From CAYGJN01 sp964350135 (GTDB lineage: Bacteria; Bdellovibrionota; Bacteriovoracia; Bacteriovoracales; Bacteriovoracaceae): a DNA stretch of 34,366 nucleotides. The stretch spans positions 1 to 34,366 of the forward strand of contig CAYGJN010000010.1 of NCBI GenBank assembly GCA_964350135.1. The letters run 5' to 3'. The position numbers and the translations under genes were made by a program. The notes under the pieces are model-generated. The model saw only the letters and a list, made by a program, of their open reading frames with translations, was not told the DNA's origin and made no database searches. This document shows, piece by piece, positions 15,922 to 24,283 of the stretch. The first letter of the stretch is position 1, and every line of letters begins with the position of its first letter.

Positions 15922-16920
15922 ATGAAAAAAGTTTTTATCACACTATCACTAATCTTGTTAATATCTTGTAATAAAGATAACTCAGGAAATAATAAAGAAC
16001 TTTGGATTTATACTTCAATGTATAAAGACACGATCTCAGACATAACACCACGCCTTGAGAAAGCATTCCCTGGGGTTACTTTTAATTGGTACCAAGCTGG
16101 ATCGGAAGATATTGCATCTAAAGTTAATGCTGAAATTTTAGCTGGCCGTATTCAAGCAGATATACTTATCTCAAGTGATCGTTTTTGGTATGAAGAGATG
16201 GCCAATATGGGAAATCTTCATTCGTTTAAAAATTCAGTTTGGGATGAAATATCTCCACAGCTAAAGCGTGATGATGGATTATATTCAACAGTTAGCATTC
16301 CAGTAATGGTGCTTGCTTATAATAAAGAAGCAGTTGAAAGCTCTGATGCTCCTAAAACATTTAAAGAAATGTCTGACTCAAAATGGAAAGGGAAATTTAC
16401 AACAGGTTCACCATTAAGCTCAGGAACTAATTTTACAACTATGGCCATGCTACAACATCATTATGGGTGGAAATATTTTCAATCACTTAAAAATAATGAA
16501 ACTATCTCTCAAGGAGGAAACTCTGCTGTTATTCGACGTCTTCAATCAAAAGAACGACCTGTTGGTTGGGTTTTATTAGAAAACTTATTACGTTTTAAAG
16601 GCAAGGATGAAAGACTTCAAATTGTCTATCCTGAAGATGGAGTAGTAACTCACTCAAATATTATGGCAATAACTAAAAAAGATGGTGACCGTAGTCTGGC
16701 TCAAAAATTTGCAAATTGGATGTTTAGTGAAGAAGGCCAAATGGCCATGACTAGATCTTATATGTATTCACCTCTTGCTAAAATTGCTCCACCTGCTGGT
16801 GCACCTGACCTGAGTAAGCTATTGGATAACTCATTTCCTTGGACAAAAGAATTCTTAGATAAAGTAACTAAAACTAGAAGCAATCTTAAAGAGAAGTATA
16901 CTGAGATTATGTTTAATTAA
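15922..16920 (+). CDS. ABC transporter substrate-binding lipoprotein (iron/thiamine/AEP-type family)
   Basis: This encodes 332 residues. A lipobox (ILLISC, Cys16) anchors it to a membrane. The two-lobed fold of the Fe3+/spermidine/thiamine cluster is visible: LWIYTSMYKDTI, AEILAGRIQADILISSD, WKGKFTTGSPLSSGT and the C-terminal AQKFANWMFSEEGQ. Ferric-binding relatives normally carry a Tyr-Tyr pair after the GxVxxGxVNxYY stretch; the matching place here reads RPVGWVLLENLL, so iron is not assured and a small organic anion or phosphonate is possible. It is translationally coupled to the permease, with a 1-nt overlap. Confidence 0.85.
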   Translation: MKKVFITLSLILLISCNKDNSGNNKELWIYTSMYKDTISDITPRLEKAFPGVTFNWYQAGSEDIASKVNAEILAGRIQADILISSDRFWYEEMANMGNLHSFKNSVWDEISPQLKRDDGLYSTVSIPVMVLAYNKEAVESSDAPKTFKEMSDSKWKGKFTTGSPLSSGTNFTTMAMLQHHYGWKYFQSLKNNETISQGGNSAVIRRLQSKERPVGWVLLENLLRFKGKDERLQIVYPEDGVVTHSNIMAITKKDGDRSLAQKFANWMFSEEGQMAMTRSYMYSPLAKIAPPAGAPDLSKLLDNSFPWTKEFLDKVTKTRSNLKEKYTEIMFN

Positions 16921-18605
16921 TGAAAAACTTATTCAATAGAGCAACATTAATAGAAAGGACCATTATGTCTATGGCCTTTTTAATATTGCTTGCTTTTTGT
17001 TTATACCCTTTTCTTGTTTTAGCCTTCAAAGTATTTTTTCCCGGAGCCAGTTCTGAATTCACTCTTAAGTATTTAGGTTCAATCCTTGATAGTAAATCTA
17101 CTTATACTGCAATAACTAATACGCTTTTAATTTCCTTTTTGGTTGGTTTGCTTAGTACAATCTTGGCCGTACCTTTGGCCTGGCTTTTCACTAGGTCAGA
17201 TATTTCAGGTGCTCGCAAATGGAGAAGTCTTTTTAGTCTTCCGTACGCCATCCCCCCTTATATAGGGGCAATGGCATGGATTTATTTAGCTAATCCTACA
17301 AATGGAATTATTAATATAATTATAGACTCTTCTTTTTTTAATATTTACACAATGTCTGGACTCGTTTGGGTAATGAGCAGTTTTTTTTACACGTTTATTT
17401 TGCTTAGTGTAGCAAGTGCCCTAGATAGAATGGATCCTTCCCTTGAAGAAGCTGCTCGACTATCTGGAGCCAATGGACTTCAGGTCTTTTTAAAAATTAC
17501 ATTACCTATTATCTTGCCTGCACTTATGAGTGGTGTTTTATTAGTCATTCTCGCTGCTGCTGCAAGTTTTGGAGTGCCAGCTTTGATAGGCAGCCCTGCT
17601 GGTATATTTTTAATGACTACAAAAATTTATACTTTACAAAAAATGGGATCACTTAATGGAGTCTATCAAGCAGGTGCTCTGTCAATTATTCTGTTAATCC
17701 TTGCTGTAATTGTTCTATATTTTAATCAATTTATCTTAAAAAAAGGCTATTATAAAACTGTCGGTGGAAAATCCTCTCGTGCTTCTTTAGTTAATCTTGG
17801 TCAATATAAATATTTAGTTTCAATTTTCCTTATCGTTCTTTTTTCTCTTGTTTTTTTGATACCATTAGGTGGAATAATAATAACTGCATTAAGCAAAATT
17901 CAAGGAAAATTATCTTTAAATAATTTAGGATTCCAAAATTTTTCAAAAATATTTTTTGAAGTAGATGAAACTCCTAGAGCTTTTTTTAACTCTTTCAAAC
18001 TAGCATCCATTGCAGCTACTCTTAGTGCCTTCTTTGGACTTATCTTGGCCTATATAAAAGTAAAAACTTCATATAAGGGTAGATCAAGTATAGAGGTTTT
18101 CGCCTCTCTTCCTTATGCTGCTCCAGGAACAGTTCTTGCTTTTGCTTTTATCTTAACTTTTAGCTCGTCATTTTTTGGATTACCTTTTAGTTTGTACAAC
18201 ACGGCCCTGCTTATTGGTTTAGCCTATTTTGTTAAATATCTTAATTTTTCACTTAGAACTACAGCTGATGGTTTAGGACAAATAGATGATGTTTTAGCAG
18301 AAGCTGCAAGAGTTTCTGGAGCAACATGGGTTACCACCATGAAAAAAATATGGTTTCCACTATTAATACCTTCTCTAACTGCTAGCTGGTTCTTGGTTTT
18401 TATGCCTGCATTTAGTGAGTTAACGATGACAATTCTTTTGACTGGGCCTGGTCTTGAGACTTTAGGGACTCTTATTTTTCAATTGCAGGAGTATGCAGAT
18501 GCGAGTGGGGGAGGAGCTGCTGTACTGGCCCTTATTACAATTGCTGTCGTTGCGCTTATTAATTATCTTGTTAAAAAGTTCTCTAAAGGGAGATACGGCT
18601 TATGA
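16920..18605 (+). CDS. ABC transporter permease, fused two-domain (FbpB-like)
   Basis: This 561-residue inner-membrane protein has about twelve helices and two BPD_transp_1 units fused in one chain. Each unit carries the EAA loop that contacts the ATPase: EEAARLSGANGLQVFLKITLPIILP (about 177-201) and LAEAARVSGATWVTTMKKIWFP (about 459-480). Fused permeases of this size are typical of the ferric iron (FbpB/SfuB) and related families. The ATG lies within the stop codon of the previous gene. Confidence 0.92.
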   Translation: MKNLFNRATLIERTIMSMAFLILLAFCLYPFLVLAFKVFFPGASSEFTLKYLGSILDSKSTYTAITNTLLISFLVGLLSTILAVPLAWLFTRSDISGARKWRSLFSLPYAIPPYIGAMAWIYLANPTNGIINIIIDSSFFNIYTMSGLVWVMSSFFYTFILLSVASALDRMDPSLEEAARLSGANGLQVFLKITLPIILPALMSGVLLVILAAAASFGVPALIGSPAGIFLMTTKIYTLQKMGSLNGVYQAGALSIILLILAVIVLYFNQFILKKGYYKTVGGKSSRASLVNLGQYKYLVSIFLIVLFSLVFLIPLGGIIITALSKIQGKLSLNNLGFQNFSKIFFEVDETPRAFFNSFKLASIAATLSAFFGLILAYIKVKTSYKGRSSIEVFASLPYAAPGTVLAFAFILTFSSSFFGLPFSLYNTALLIGLAYFVKYLNFSLRTTADGLGQIDDVLAEAARVSGATWVTTMKKIWFPLLIPSLTASWFLVFMPAFSELTMTILLTGPGLETLGTLIFQLQEYADASGGGAAVLALITIAVVALINYLVKKFSKGRYGL

Positions 18606-19327
18606 GTACTGTTGATTTTATAAATGTTGGGAAATCCTATGGATCTGTTCAGGTTATAAAAGACTTTAATCTCTCAATTAAAGACGGTGATTTTGTTTCA
18701 TTTCTTGGTCCTTCAGGATGTGGTAAAACAACTTGTTTACGTATGGTTTCAGGTTTAGAAGTAAACTCAAAAGGCTCAATTAAGATAGGGGCGGAGTTAG
18801 TCTCACAGCCTGAAAATTCAATCAATATTGCTCCAGAGAAAAGAAATGTTGGTATGGTTTTTCAAAGTTATGCAGTCTGGCCTCATATGACAGTTTTTGA
18901 AAATATTGCTTTTCCGCTTAGGATCTCTAAAGTTAATAACAGCGAGATTAAAGAAAGAGTATCTGAAATTATAAATATAGTTGAAATGAACGGCCTTGAT
19001 GAAAGAATGCCCAATCAACTTTCAGGAGGTCAACAACAAAGAGTTGCTCTTGCAAGAGGTCTAGTTGCAAAGCCAGATGTCCTATTATTAGATGAACCCC
19101 TTTCAAACCTAGATGCCAAGCTACGTGAAAAGATGAGAGTTGATATAAGAAATATTCAACAAAAATTTGGTATTACTTGTATTTATGTCACCCATGATCA
19201 GATAGAGGCATTTACTATGAGTGATCATATTGTAATTTTAGATCATGGAGATATGATCCAAACAGGAACCCCTGAGCAAATTAGAAATAATCCTATAAAT
19301 GAATTTGTAAGAGACTTTATAAATTAA
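18602..19327 (+). CDS. ABC transporter ATP-binding protein (PotA/FbpC-like)
   Basis: This encodes 241 residues. It has Walker A GPSGCGKTT (about 38-46), a Q-loop in MVFQSYAVWPHM, the signature LSGGQQQRVALARG, Walker B VLLLDEPLSNLDAK and the H-loop VTHDQ. It ends soon after the ATPase core, so the C-terminal TOBE-type regulatory region found in longer PotA/FbpC/MalK proteins is missing or minimal. It energises the permease at 16920-18605 and starts inside that gene's end (ATGA overlap). Its stop interlocks with the convergent gene in TTAA (19324-19327). Confidence 0.93.
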   Translation: MSTVDFINVGKSYGSVQVIKDFNLSIKDGDFVSFLGPSGCGKTTCLRMVSGLEVNSKGSIKIGAELVSQPENSINIAPEKRNVGMVFQSYAVWPHMTVFENIAFPLRISKVNNSEIKERVSEIINIVEMNGLDERMPNQLSGGQQQRVALARGLVAKPDVLLLDEPLSNLDAKLREKMRVDIRNIQQKFGITCIYVTHDQIEAFTMSDHIVILDHGDMIQTGTPEQIRNNPINEFVRDFIN

Positions 19328-20649
19328 CGTTTAGCAATTCTTACAAATCTTTCTTTGCTATTAGGGTAGAGTTGAGTTGCTTTATGGACGATATCGTCAA
19401 TTTCTTCAGCTTTTCTATCCAGTTGGACTGATTTTTCTAACATTATTTGATAAACAATTTCATCATTTATACCTTCGCGAGTAAGGTTCATAGCATACAT
19501 TAGAGTCTTTTCTGCAGAATGGGCCTTATTATTTATTTCAAGTTCCATTAATTTAAACTCTTTTGTATTTTTGTTTTCATCTGCAAAAGACCCAAAAATT
19601 TGATCTGCTTTCTCTGTTGCGCCCAGCTTAATGAGATTAGTAATGATTCTTCTGAGGATTTCTTTTTTTCCCATAGAAAATTTAACGGCACTTTCTAATA
19701 TCTCTATGGCGCTGTCATTTTTATCACTTCTCATAAGATGTTCAGCTAAAATTGTCATTCCCGCTGAAACATTAAGTTTTATAATCGGATCAGCTTCTTC
19801 TAATTGATCAAATAGTTTCCATATTTTATAAATATCATCATATTGTTCTGTTAAAATTGAGAGCTTTGTAATTAAAGGTATATGAAATGGATTAAGTGGA
19901 TACTCTTTTAATAAACGAGCCTGAAACTTATAAGCTTCTTGATAGTCTTTTTTCTCAAAAGTAATATCTCTGGCCCCTTGTAGTGAACCATAATGTTTTG
20001 AATCAAGTTCTAAAGCTTCTATATATGATTCAAGGGCCTTCTCAAGATCACCTAATTCTTTAAATGAATTACCTTTATAGAATTGCGCTTTAGCTACAAG
20101 AGTAGGGGCATCATGAGATACCGATCTTTCTAATTGTGCTATGGCCTTTTCATAATCTTTTGCAAAATAATACTCTTTCGCTTCTTCTAAGTTCTTTACT
20201 TGAGCACTTGGTGATACCTTTTCTTCTAAAACTTTCAAAAATTCATCTTCTAAAACCTGAAGATTAAATGGTCTTGCTATATAGATATCAATTTCTCTCT
20301 CTAAAGCAATTGTTGCTGCAGCTAATGAGGTTTTTTCTGAAAGCAAACAAAAAATTACATCTAGTCTATTAGGTGAATTTTCTAAATGAATATCAAGTAA
20401 GTCTAAACCGGTATATTTACCAAGGTTGTAAGCTGAAATCACTATATGGGGTTTCTTTGATTTCATAATAATCTGAGCGTCTTCCATATCTTGAACCATA
20501 TGAATATTAATAGTATCCATACCTAGGTTTGAAAGAACCTTTTTTAGTGTAGACCTACCAGATGAAGAAGTTTCATATATAAGTGCGACCTTACCTTTAA
20601 AGTAATTCACAATTTCTGAATTTTTAGCATCGTTTCTATCAAATGCCAT
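19324..20649 (-). CDS. Pseudo-receiver protein with TPR repeats
   Basis: This encodes 441 residues. Residues 18-140 have receiver-domain shape (VALIYETSSSGRSTLKKVLSNLG, then VISAYNLGKYTGLDLL, then IARPFN), but the phospho-acceptor Asp position is Ala73 and the conserved Lys is replaced by Arg in ARPF. Phosphorylation of the usual kind is therefore unlikely. From about 150 onward are TPR units (AKEYYFAKDYEKAIAQLERS; AQFYKGNSFKELGDLEKALESYIEALEL; AYKFQARLLKEYPLNPF), which normally bind proteins. It probably works as a constitutive docking or scaffold protein. It is transcribed 11 bases after the PilZ-like gene. Confidence 0.83.
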   Translation of the reverse strand: MAFDRNDAKNSEIVNYFKGKVALIYETSSSGRSTLKKVLSNLGMDTINIHMVQDMEDAQIIMKSKKPHIVISAYNLGKYTGLDLLDIHLENSPNRLDVIFCLLSEKTSLAAATIALEREIDIYIARPFNLQVLEDEFLKVLEEKVSPSAQVKNLEEAKEYYFAKDYEKAIAQLERSVSHDAPTLVAKAQFYKGNSFKELGDLEKALESYIEALELDSKHYGSLQGARDITFEKKDYQEAYKFQARLLKEYPLNPFHIPLITKLSILTEQYDDIYKIWKLFDQLEEADPIIKLNVSAGMTILAEHLMRSDKNDSAIEILESAVKFSMGKKEILRRIITNLIKLGATEKADQIFGSFADENKNTKEFKLMELEINNKAHSAEKTLMYAMNLTREGINDEIVYQIMLEKSVQLDRKAEEIDDIVHKATQLYPNSKERFVRIAKR

Positions 20650-20660
20650 AAATCATCACC

Positions 20661-21077
20661 TTATCTATGAACCAATTCTGAAATTTTCTCTTGCATAGAT
20701 CTAATCATATCTATAATTCTTGGCCATCTGTAGGAATCATATTGTAATAGTTGTACGGTTATTAAATTCTGGTATTCATTCTGAGATAACTCAACAGAAT
20801 CTACTCTTCCTGAAAACATGGCCGACTTTTTCAACATTTTTTCTTTATCTAATTTTAATAATTTTACAGGCGCAGGTGAGTTTAAAATATAAATAGTTAA
20901 GTAATGTCCAATATTACAGCTCATTTTTGGCACAGCAATGACCATCTGATCTTCTTTAATTTCAAAGATCTTACATTGGGTACTTTCAAGGCAATCAGTC
21001 TCGCTAGTATCGTTATGGAAAACTACTTGAAGACTGAGGCATTTAAAATGCTCTGATTTTATTAAATTTGATAACAT
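20661..21077 (-). CDS. PilZ-like small protein
   Basis: This encodes 138 residues. The middle looks like the six-stranded PilZ barrel (CKIFEIKEDQMVIAVPKMSCNIGHYLTIYIL, then FSGRVDSVELS, then LITVQLLQYD), but the RxxxR and (D/N)xSxxG cyclic-di-GMP contacts are not seen. It may be a degenerate PilZ adaptor. There is no signal peptide. The closest AGGAG is far from the ATG, so the ribosome site is unclear. It is the first gene of a pair with the pseudo-receiver/TPR gene, which suggests the two products act together. Confidence 0.55.
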   Translation of the reverse strand: MLSNLIKSEHFKCLSLQVVFHNDTSETDCLESTQCKIFEIKEDQMVIAVPKMSCNIGHYLTIYILNSPAPVKLLKLDKEKMLKKSAMFSGRVDSVELSQNEYQNLITVQLLQYDSYRWPRIIDMIRSMQEKISELVHR

Positions 21078-21248
21078 AATGACTAATTATCAACTCGTTA
21101 CTCCTGAGAACAAAATTTTTTTTAAGAATGAATTTTTAGCTGTAAAATTAATGATTTAGAAATCTTTTTGCTAATGAGAATTTCATGAAATTTAAGATTT
21201 ATTGCCCGTAAAAAGAGGCATCCAGGCTCAGCTCGTATACAAGTTAGT

Positions 21249-21276
21249 GTGCACGATAAGAAACATTATCGTGCAC
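21249..21276. terminator. Perfect 11-6-11 palindrome; probable terminator of the 21296-22417 gene
   Basis: The arms are GTGCACGATAA (21249-21259) and TTATCGTGCAC (21266-21276) around a 6-base centre. The hairpin starts 19 bases past the stop of the minus-strand gene and no T-run follows, as for other hairpins in this window. The 11-6-11 layout with inner TAA/TTA also recalls Xer recombination (dif) sites, but the outer right arm does not match the well-conserved XerD arm. Confidence 0.5.
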
Positions 21277-21295
21277 AAAGGCCTTGAGAATTGTT

Positions 21296-22417
21296 CTATT
21301 GCTTTAAGCGAAACTTCTCATAAACCATTACTGCATTAACAAGGCTTTTACCATCAATCCCTTTATCAGTAAGTTCATCAATTGTAGCCTGTAATCTTAT
21401 TGGGATTTTTTGTTCGCCATTTTCTGCTATTTGATCAAGTCTATGCATGAGGTGTGGGTTTTTAAAACGAATAAGAAGCTCTTTAAAATACTCATCTAAA
21501 TTATAGTCTTTGATATGAACTGTTTGCCTAGCTTCTTGCCATATTGCTTGAACATTATCATATATAAGACCATGATTAATGGCCTCATGAACATATATAT
21601 AGCCAAGTTGTAGTCCCGCATAGGCCAAATACGATTGAGCTGCACATAAAAGTCTAATTTTTGCTTTTTCAAATCCATGAATCTCTTTAACAATTTGTAC
21701 GCCGCTTGTTTCAAGTTCGTTTTTTAAGTTTTTAATATTGTCTTGAATTATCCATTGAGAAAATTGCTCGGTAGCTACAATTGCTCTATTGTAAAACCCG
21801 GTTTTGGCCTCAAATTGATCTCTAAGCTCATCTGTTGTTGCCGGTACAATCCTATCAACAACAGTATTTGGAAAACTTACATTCTCTTTAATCCACTTTA
21901 ATAAATGTTTATCATTAATAAGGCTAAGTATAGTTTCTTCTAATTGAGTGCCATTTGAGGGAATGTCATCACAACATAGAATAGATAAAGGCTTTGCTGA
22001 TTTAATAAATCTTTCTTTCAATAAACGAGCCACAAGAAATGGTAATGTACGTGGATTTTCAATACTATCTGAAAATTTAAGCTTATAACCACTTTCTGTT
22101 ACAGTTATTGTTATCAGGTCTATATCATGAACTTGGCCTAAAATACTTTCTAGGTCGTCTTCTAAGACAAGAATATCTTTTAAAATTTTTACTTCTTGCG
22201 CCTCTTCCCTATCTCCCCTTTGCCAAACCCAATAATCAAAATTACTTTCTTGTAATTCATATTTTGTATTTTGAGATTGGAGACTAACACCAACAACTCC
22301 TACAGGTAATTTGGCAAAATATTGAAAGATATGCGCCCTTGCAAACCGCCCTACTCCTAAATGAAGGATATTTGTTTTTAACTTATTTTTGTCATATTTA
22401 GCTTTATAAAGATTCAT
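21296..22417 (-). CDS. Mannitol-dehydrogenase-family protein with altered catalytic residues
   Basis: This encodes 373 residues, against about 380-500 in the family. The N-terminal Rossmann domain shows LHLGVGRFARAH (19-29), the usual GxGxFxRAH. FPNTVVDRIVP (182-192) and ATEQFSQWIIQD (215-226) are standard family segments linking to the helical C-terminal domain. The catalytic stretch of mannitol 2-dehydrogenases reads Lys-x4-Asn-x2-His; here it is Lys253, Cys258, Gln261. The family CDN..NG motif reads CDDIPSNG. The fold is clear but polyol or aldonate oxidation is doubtful; it may have a different substrate or be non-catalytic. It is a single gene with no transporter beside it. Confidence 0.8.
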   Translation of the reverse strand: MNLYKAKYDKNKLKTNILHLGVGRFARAHIFQYFAKLPVGVVGVSLQSQNTKYELQESNFDYWVWQRGDREEAQEVKILKDILVLEDDLESILGQVHDIDLITITVTESGYKLKFSDSIENPRTLPFLVARLLKERFIKSAKPLSILCCDDIPSNGTQLEETILSLINDKHLLKWIKENVSFPNTVVDRIVPATTDELRDQFEAKTGFYNRAIVATEQFSQWIIQDNIKNLKNELETSGVQIVKEIHGFEKAKIRLLCAAQSYLAYAGLQLGYIYVHEAINHGLIYDNVQAIWQEARQTVHIKDYNLDEYFKELLIRFKNPHLMHRLDQIAENGEQKIPIRLQATIDELTDKGIDGKSLVNAVMVYEKFRLKQ

Positions 22418-22589
22418 ATTTAGTTGTTTTTCGTTTTTTAGGTAAGTTAACTTTAATAAGTAATATAAAAAACAGCTCAGGAATATGCGATTCTTTAGTT
22501 ATTCTATTTTCATACTTGAGCTATAGACTATAGCCCTCATAAAAAATATTGTTTATACTCTTTTCTTATTGTTTACCCTGGGAGATTTC

Positions 22590-22922
22590 ATGAAATTCAC
22601 TGCTTTAATGCTTATTACTCTTTTGTTTACTAGTTGTAGTATGGTTCCTCGTCGCGAAGGAAATCTCGCCCAGATCCGTAAACAATCAGTAATAGAACGG
22701 GCCGAAATAGAAATGAGCTGCAATGAAAAGAAATTGACAGTAACACCTCATAAAAAAAGTCCATCTATTTTTGTGGCCGAGGGCTGTGGAAAAAAAGCTT
22801 TTTATAGCGCTAAATGTAGCTACCTTTATGGTGATGAGTCCTATTTTGTTTTAACTTTTAATATTTTTATAGAAACACAGTATGACTGCACTGCTGATTT
22901 TATTAAATATGCAAAAAAATAA
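22590..22922 (+). CDS. Unknown small lipoprotein
   Basis: This encodes 110 residues from the ATG at 22590, chosen for GGGAG 6 bases upstream; an in-frame TTG 21 bases earlier lacks one. The signal peptide ends in a lipobox (LLFTSC). The mature part is short and basic, with four further Cys (SCNEKK, EGCGKK, AKCSYL, YDCTAD) that could form two disulfides. I recognise no family. It overlaps msrB by 14 nt and was probably co-transcribed with it. Confidence 0.65.
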   Translation: MKFTALMLITLLFTSCSMVPRREGNLAQIRKQSVIERAEIEMSCNEKKLTVTPHKKSPSIFVAEGCGKKAFYSAKCSYLYGDESYFVLTFNIFIETQYDCTADFIKYAKK

Positions 22923-23373
22923 AGACTACACTCTTACAAAAGAAGAAAAAGAACTTAGGGTCAAGCAACTTAATGAGCTTCAATACAAAGTGACCCAAAA
23001 AAATGGTACAGAGAAACCTTTTACTAATGATTATGATAGTAATCATAAAGAAGGTATCTATATTGATATTGTAAGTGGCGAACCTCTTTTTAGCTCTGTC
23101 CATAAATTTGATAGTGGGACTGGCTGGCCTAGTTTTGATCAGCCCTTATCAGAGGAAAATATTGTTTTAAAAAGAGATTTTAAAATGATTATACCAAGAA
23201 CAGAGGTTCGTTCTAAGTATGGTGATTCCCATTTAGGACATGTCTTTAATGATGGTCCAAAAACAACTGGTAAGCGTTATTGTATGAACTCTGCGGCCAT
23301 GAAGTTTATCCCCAAAGAGGAGTTATCTGATCATGGCCTAGAAGAATACCTAGATCTTTTTAAAAATGATTAG
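22909..23373 (+). CDS. msrB: Methionine-R-sulfoxide reductase B
   Basis: This encodes 154 residues from the ATG at 22909, which gives a normal MsrB N-terminus; an ATG at 22882 would add nine hydrophobic residues. The motifs are GTGWPSF, RTEVRSKYGDSHLGHVFNDGP and RYCMNSAAM, with the catalytic Cys at position 125. It repairs the R form of oxidised methionine. The zinc-binding CxxC before GEPLFSS is replaced (YIDIVSGEPLFSS), so this is a non-zinc form, and the catalytic Cys is the only Cys in the protein. Reduction must therefore come from an outside thiol. There is no signal peptide. Confidence 0.92.
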   Translation: MQKNKDYTLTKEEKELRVKQLNELQYKVTQKNGTEKPFTNDYDSNHKEGIYIDIVSGEPLFSSVHKFDSGTGWPSFDQPLSEENIVLKRDFKMIIPRTEVRSKYGDSHLGHVFNDGPKTTGKRYCMNSAAMKFIPKEELSDHGLEEYLDLFKND

Positions 23374-23972
23374 AAACTAATTTTGTTGGTAATCTCATCA
23401 ACAATGCCATAACTCACAGATTCCTGCGCATTTAACCAAAAGTCTCTATCAAAATCTGCAAGAATTTGCTCAACAGATTTTCCACAATTTTCTGCCAAAA
23501 TTTTTGCACCTAATTCTTTAGTTTTTTGAATTTGATCAGCTTGAATTTTAAGATCGCTAGCTGACCCTCTCATAACACCGCCAATGCTCGGCTGATGAAT
23601 CATAACTTTTCCACTTGGCCATATTGTCCGCTTTCCTTTTTCCCCTCCCGAGAGAAGAATTGATCCCATAGAAGCGGCCATACCAATACAAATAGTCGAT
23701 ACCGGTGAGCTTATCATTTTCATTGTATCGTAAATAATCATCCCACTAGTCACTACCCCACCTGGGCTATTAATAAAAAACTCTATTGGCCTTCCTGAAT
23801 CTAAAGACTCTAAGTAAAGAAGTTGATCTACAATTTTCTTAGCTGATTCATCATGAACTGGTCCCCAAAGAAAAATTCTTCTTTTAGAAAGAAATTCTTC
23901 TTGAAATCGTTGGTTCATTCCAAAATTTCCTAGAAGTTCTTCAAAGTTTGGTGTGTTATTTTCTTCGTTCAT
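23370..23972 (-). CDS. clpP: ATP-dependent Clp protease proteolytic subunit
   Basis: This encodes 200 residues. The Ser-His-Asp triad is visible: Ser in GMAASMGS (about 102), His in MIHQPSIGG (about 127) and Asp in FDRDFW (about 176). FFINSPGGVVTSG is the standard ClpP handle region. The N-terminus is slightly longer than usual and rich in Asn and Glu. It forms the tetradecameric chamber that works with ClpX or ClpA. No clpX gene lies beside it. Its stop interlocks with msrB in TTAG (23370-23373). Confidence 0.95.
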   Translation of the reverse strand: MNEENNTPNFEELLGNFGMNQRFQEEFLSKRRIFLWGPVHDESAKKIVDQLLYLESLDSGRPIEFFINSPGGVVTSGMIIYDTMKMISSPVSTICIGMAASMGSILLSGGEKGKRTIWPSGKVMIHQPSIGGVMRGSASDLKIQADQIQKTKELGAKILAENCGKSVEQILADFDRDFWLNAQESVSYGIVDEITNKISF

Positions 23973-24248
23973 GAATCATCCTTTTTAATATTAGTATCTT
24001 TATTTTAATCTAAAACCGTTTTGAAAACACCCAAAGAAAACTTTGCTAATTCTCTTTGTTATCTTTTTTTTATATTCTCGCCATATGCCTATTAGATGAA
24101 AAACCGAAGCTTTTATTCCACTTTTTGGCCTTGTTTTTCCACACAAATTACATGACTATTCAACATTGCGGGTCGCAGTAAGTACCTTGATTTTATGCTT
24201 CCAAACAAAGTTTATTAGAAAAGAAATTGTAAGAACTTTTTGGTTTGT

Positions 24249-24278
24249 TTTACATCAAAAACTCTGTTACCGTTTTAT
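24249..24278 (+). promoter_or_regulatory. Candidate promoter for the nrdB leader RNA
   Basis: TTTACA (24249-24254, 5 of 6) and TTTTAT (24273-24278, 4 of 6) are 18 bases apart. Initiation about 6-7 bases downstream would fall at 24284-24285, just at the first stem of the folded leader. Confidence 0.3.
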
Positions 24279-24283
24279 TAATA

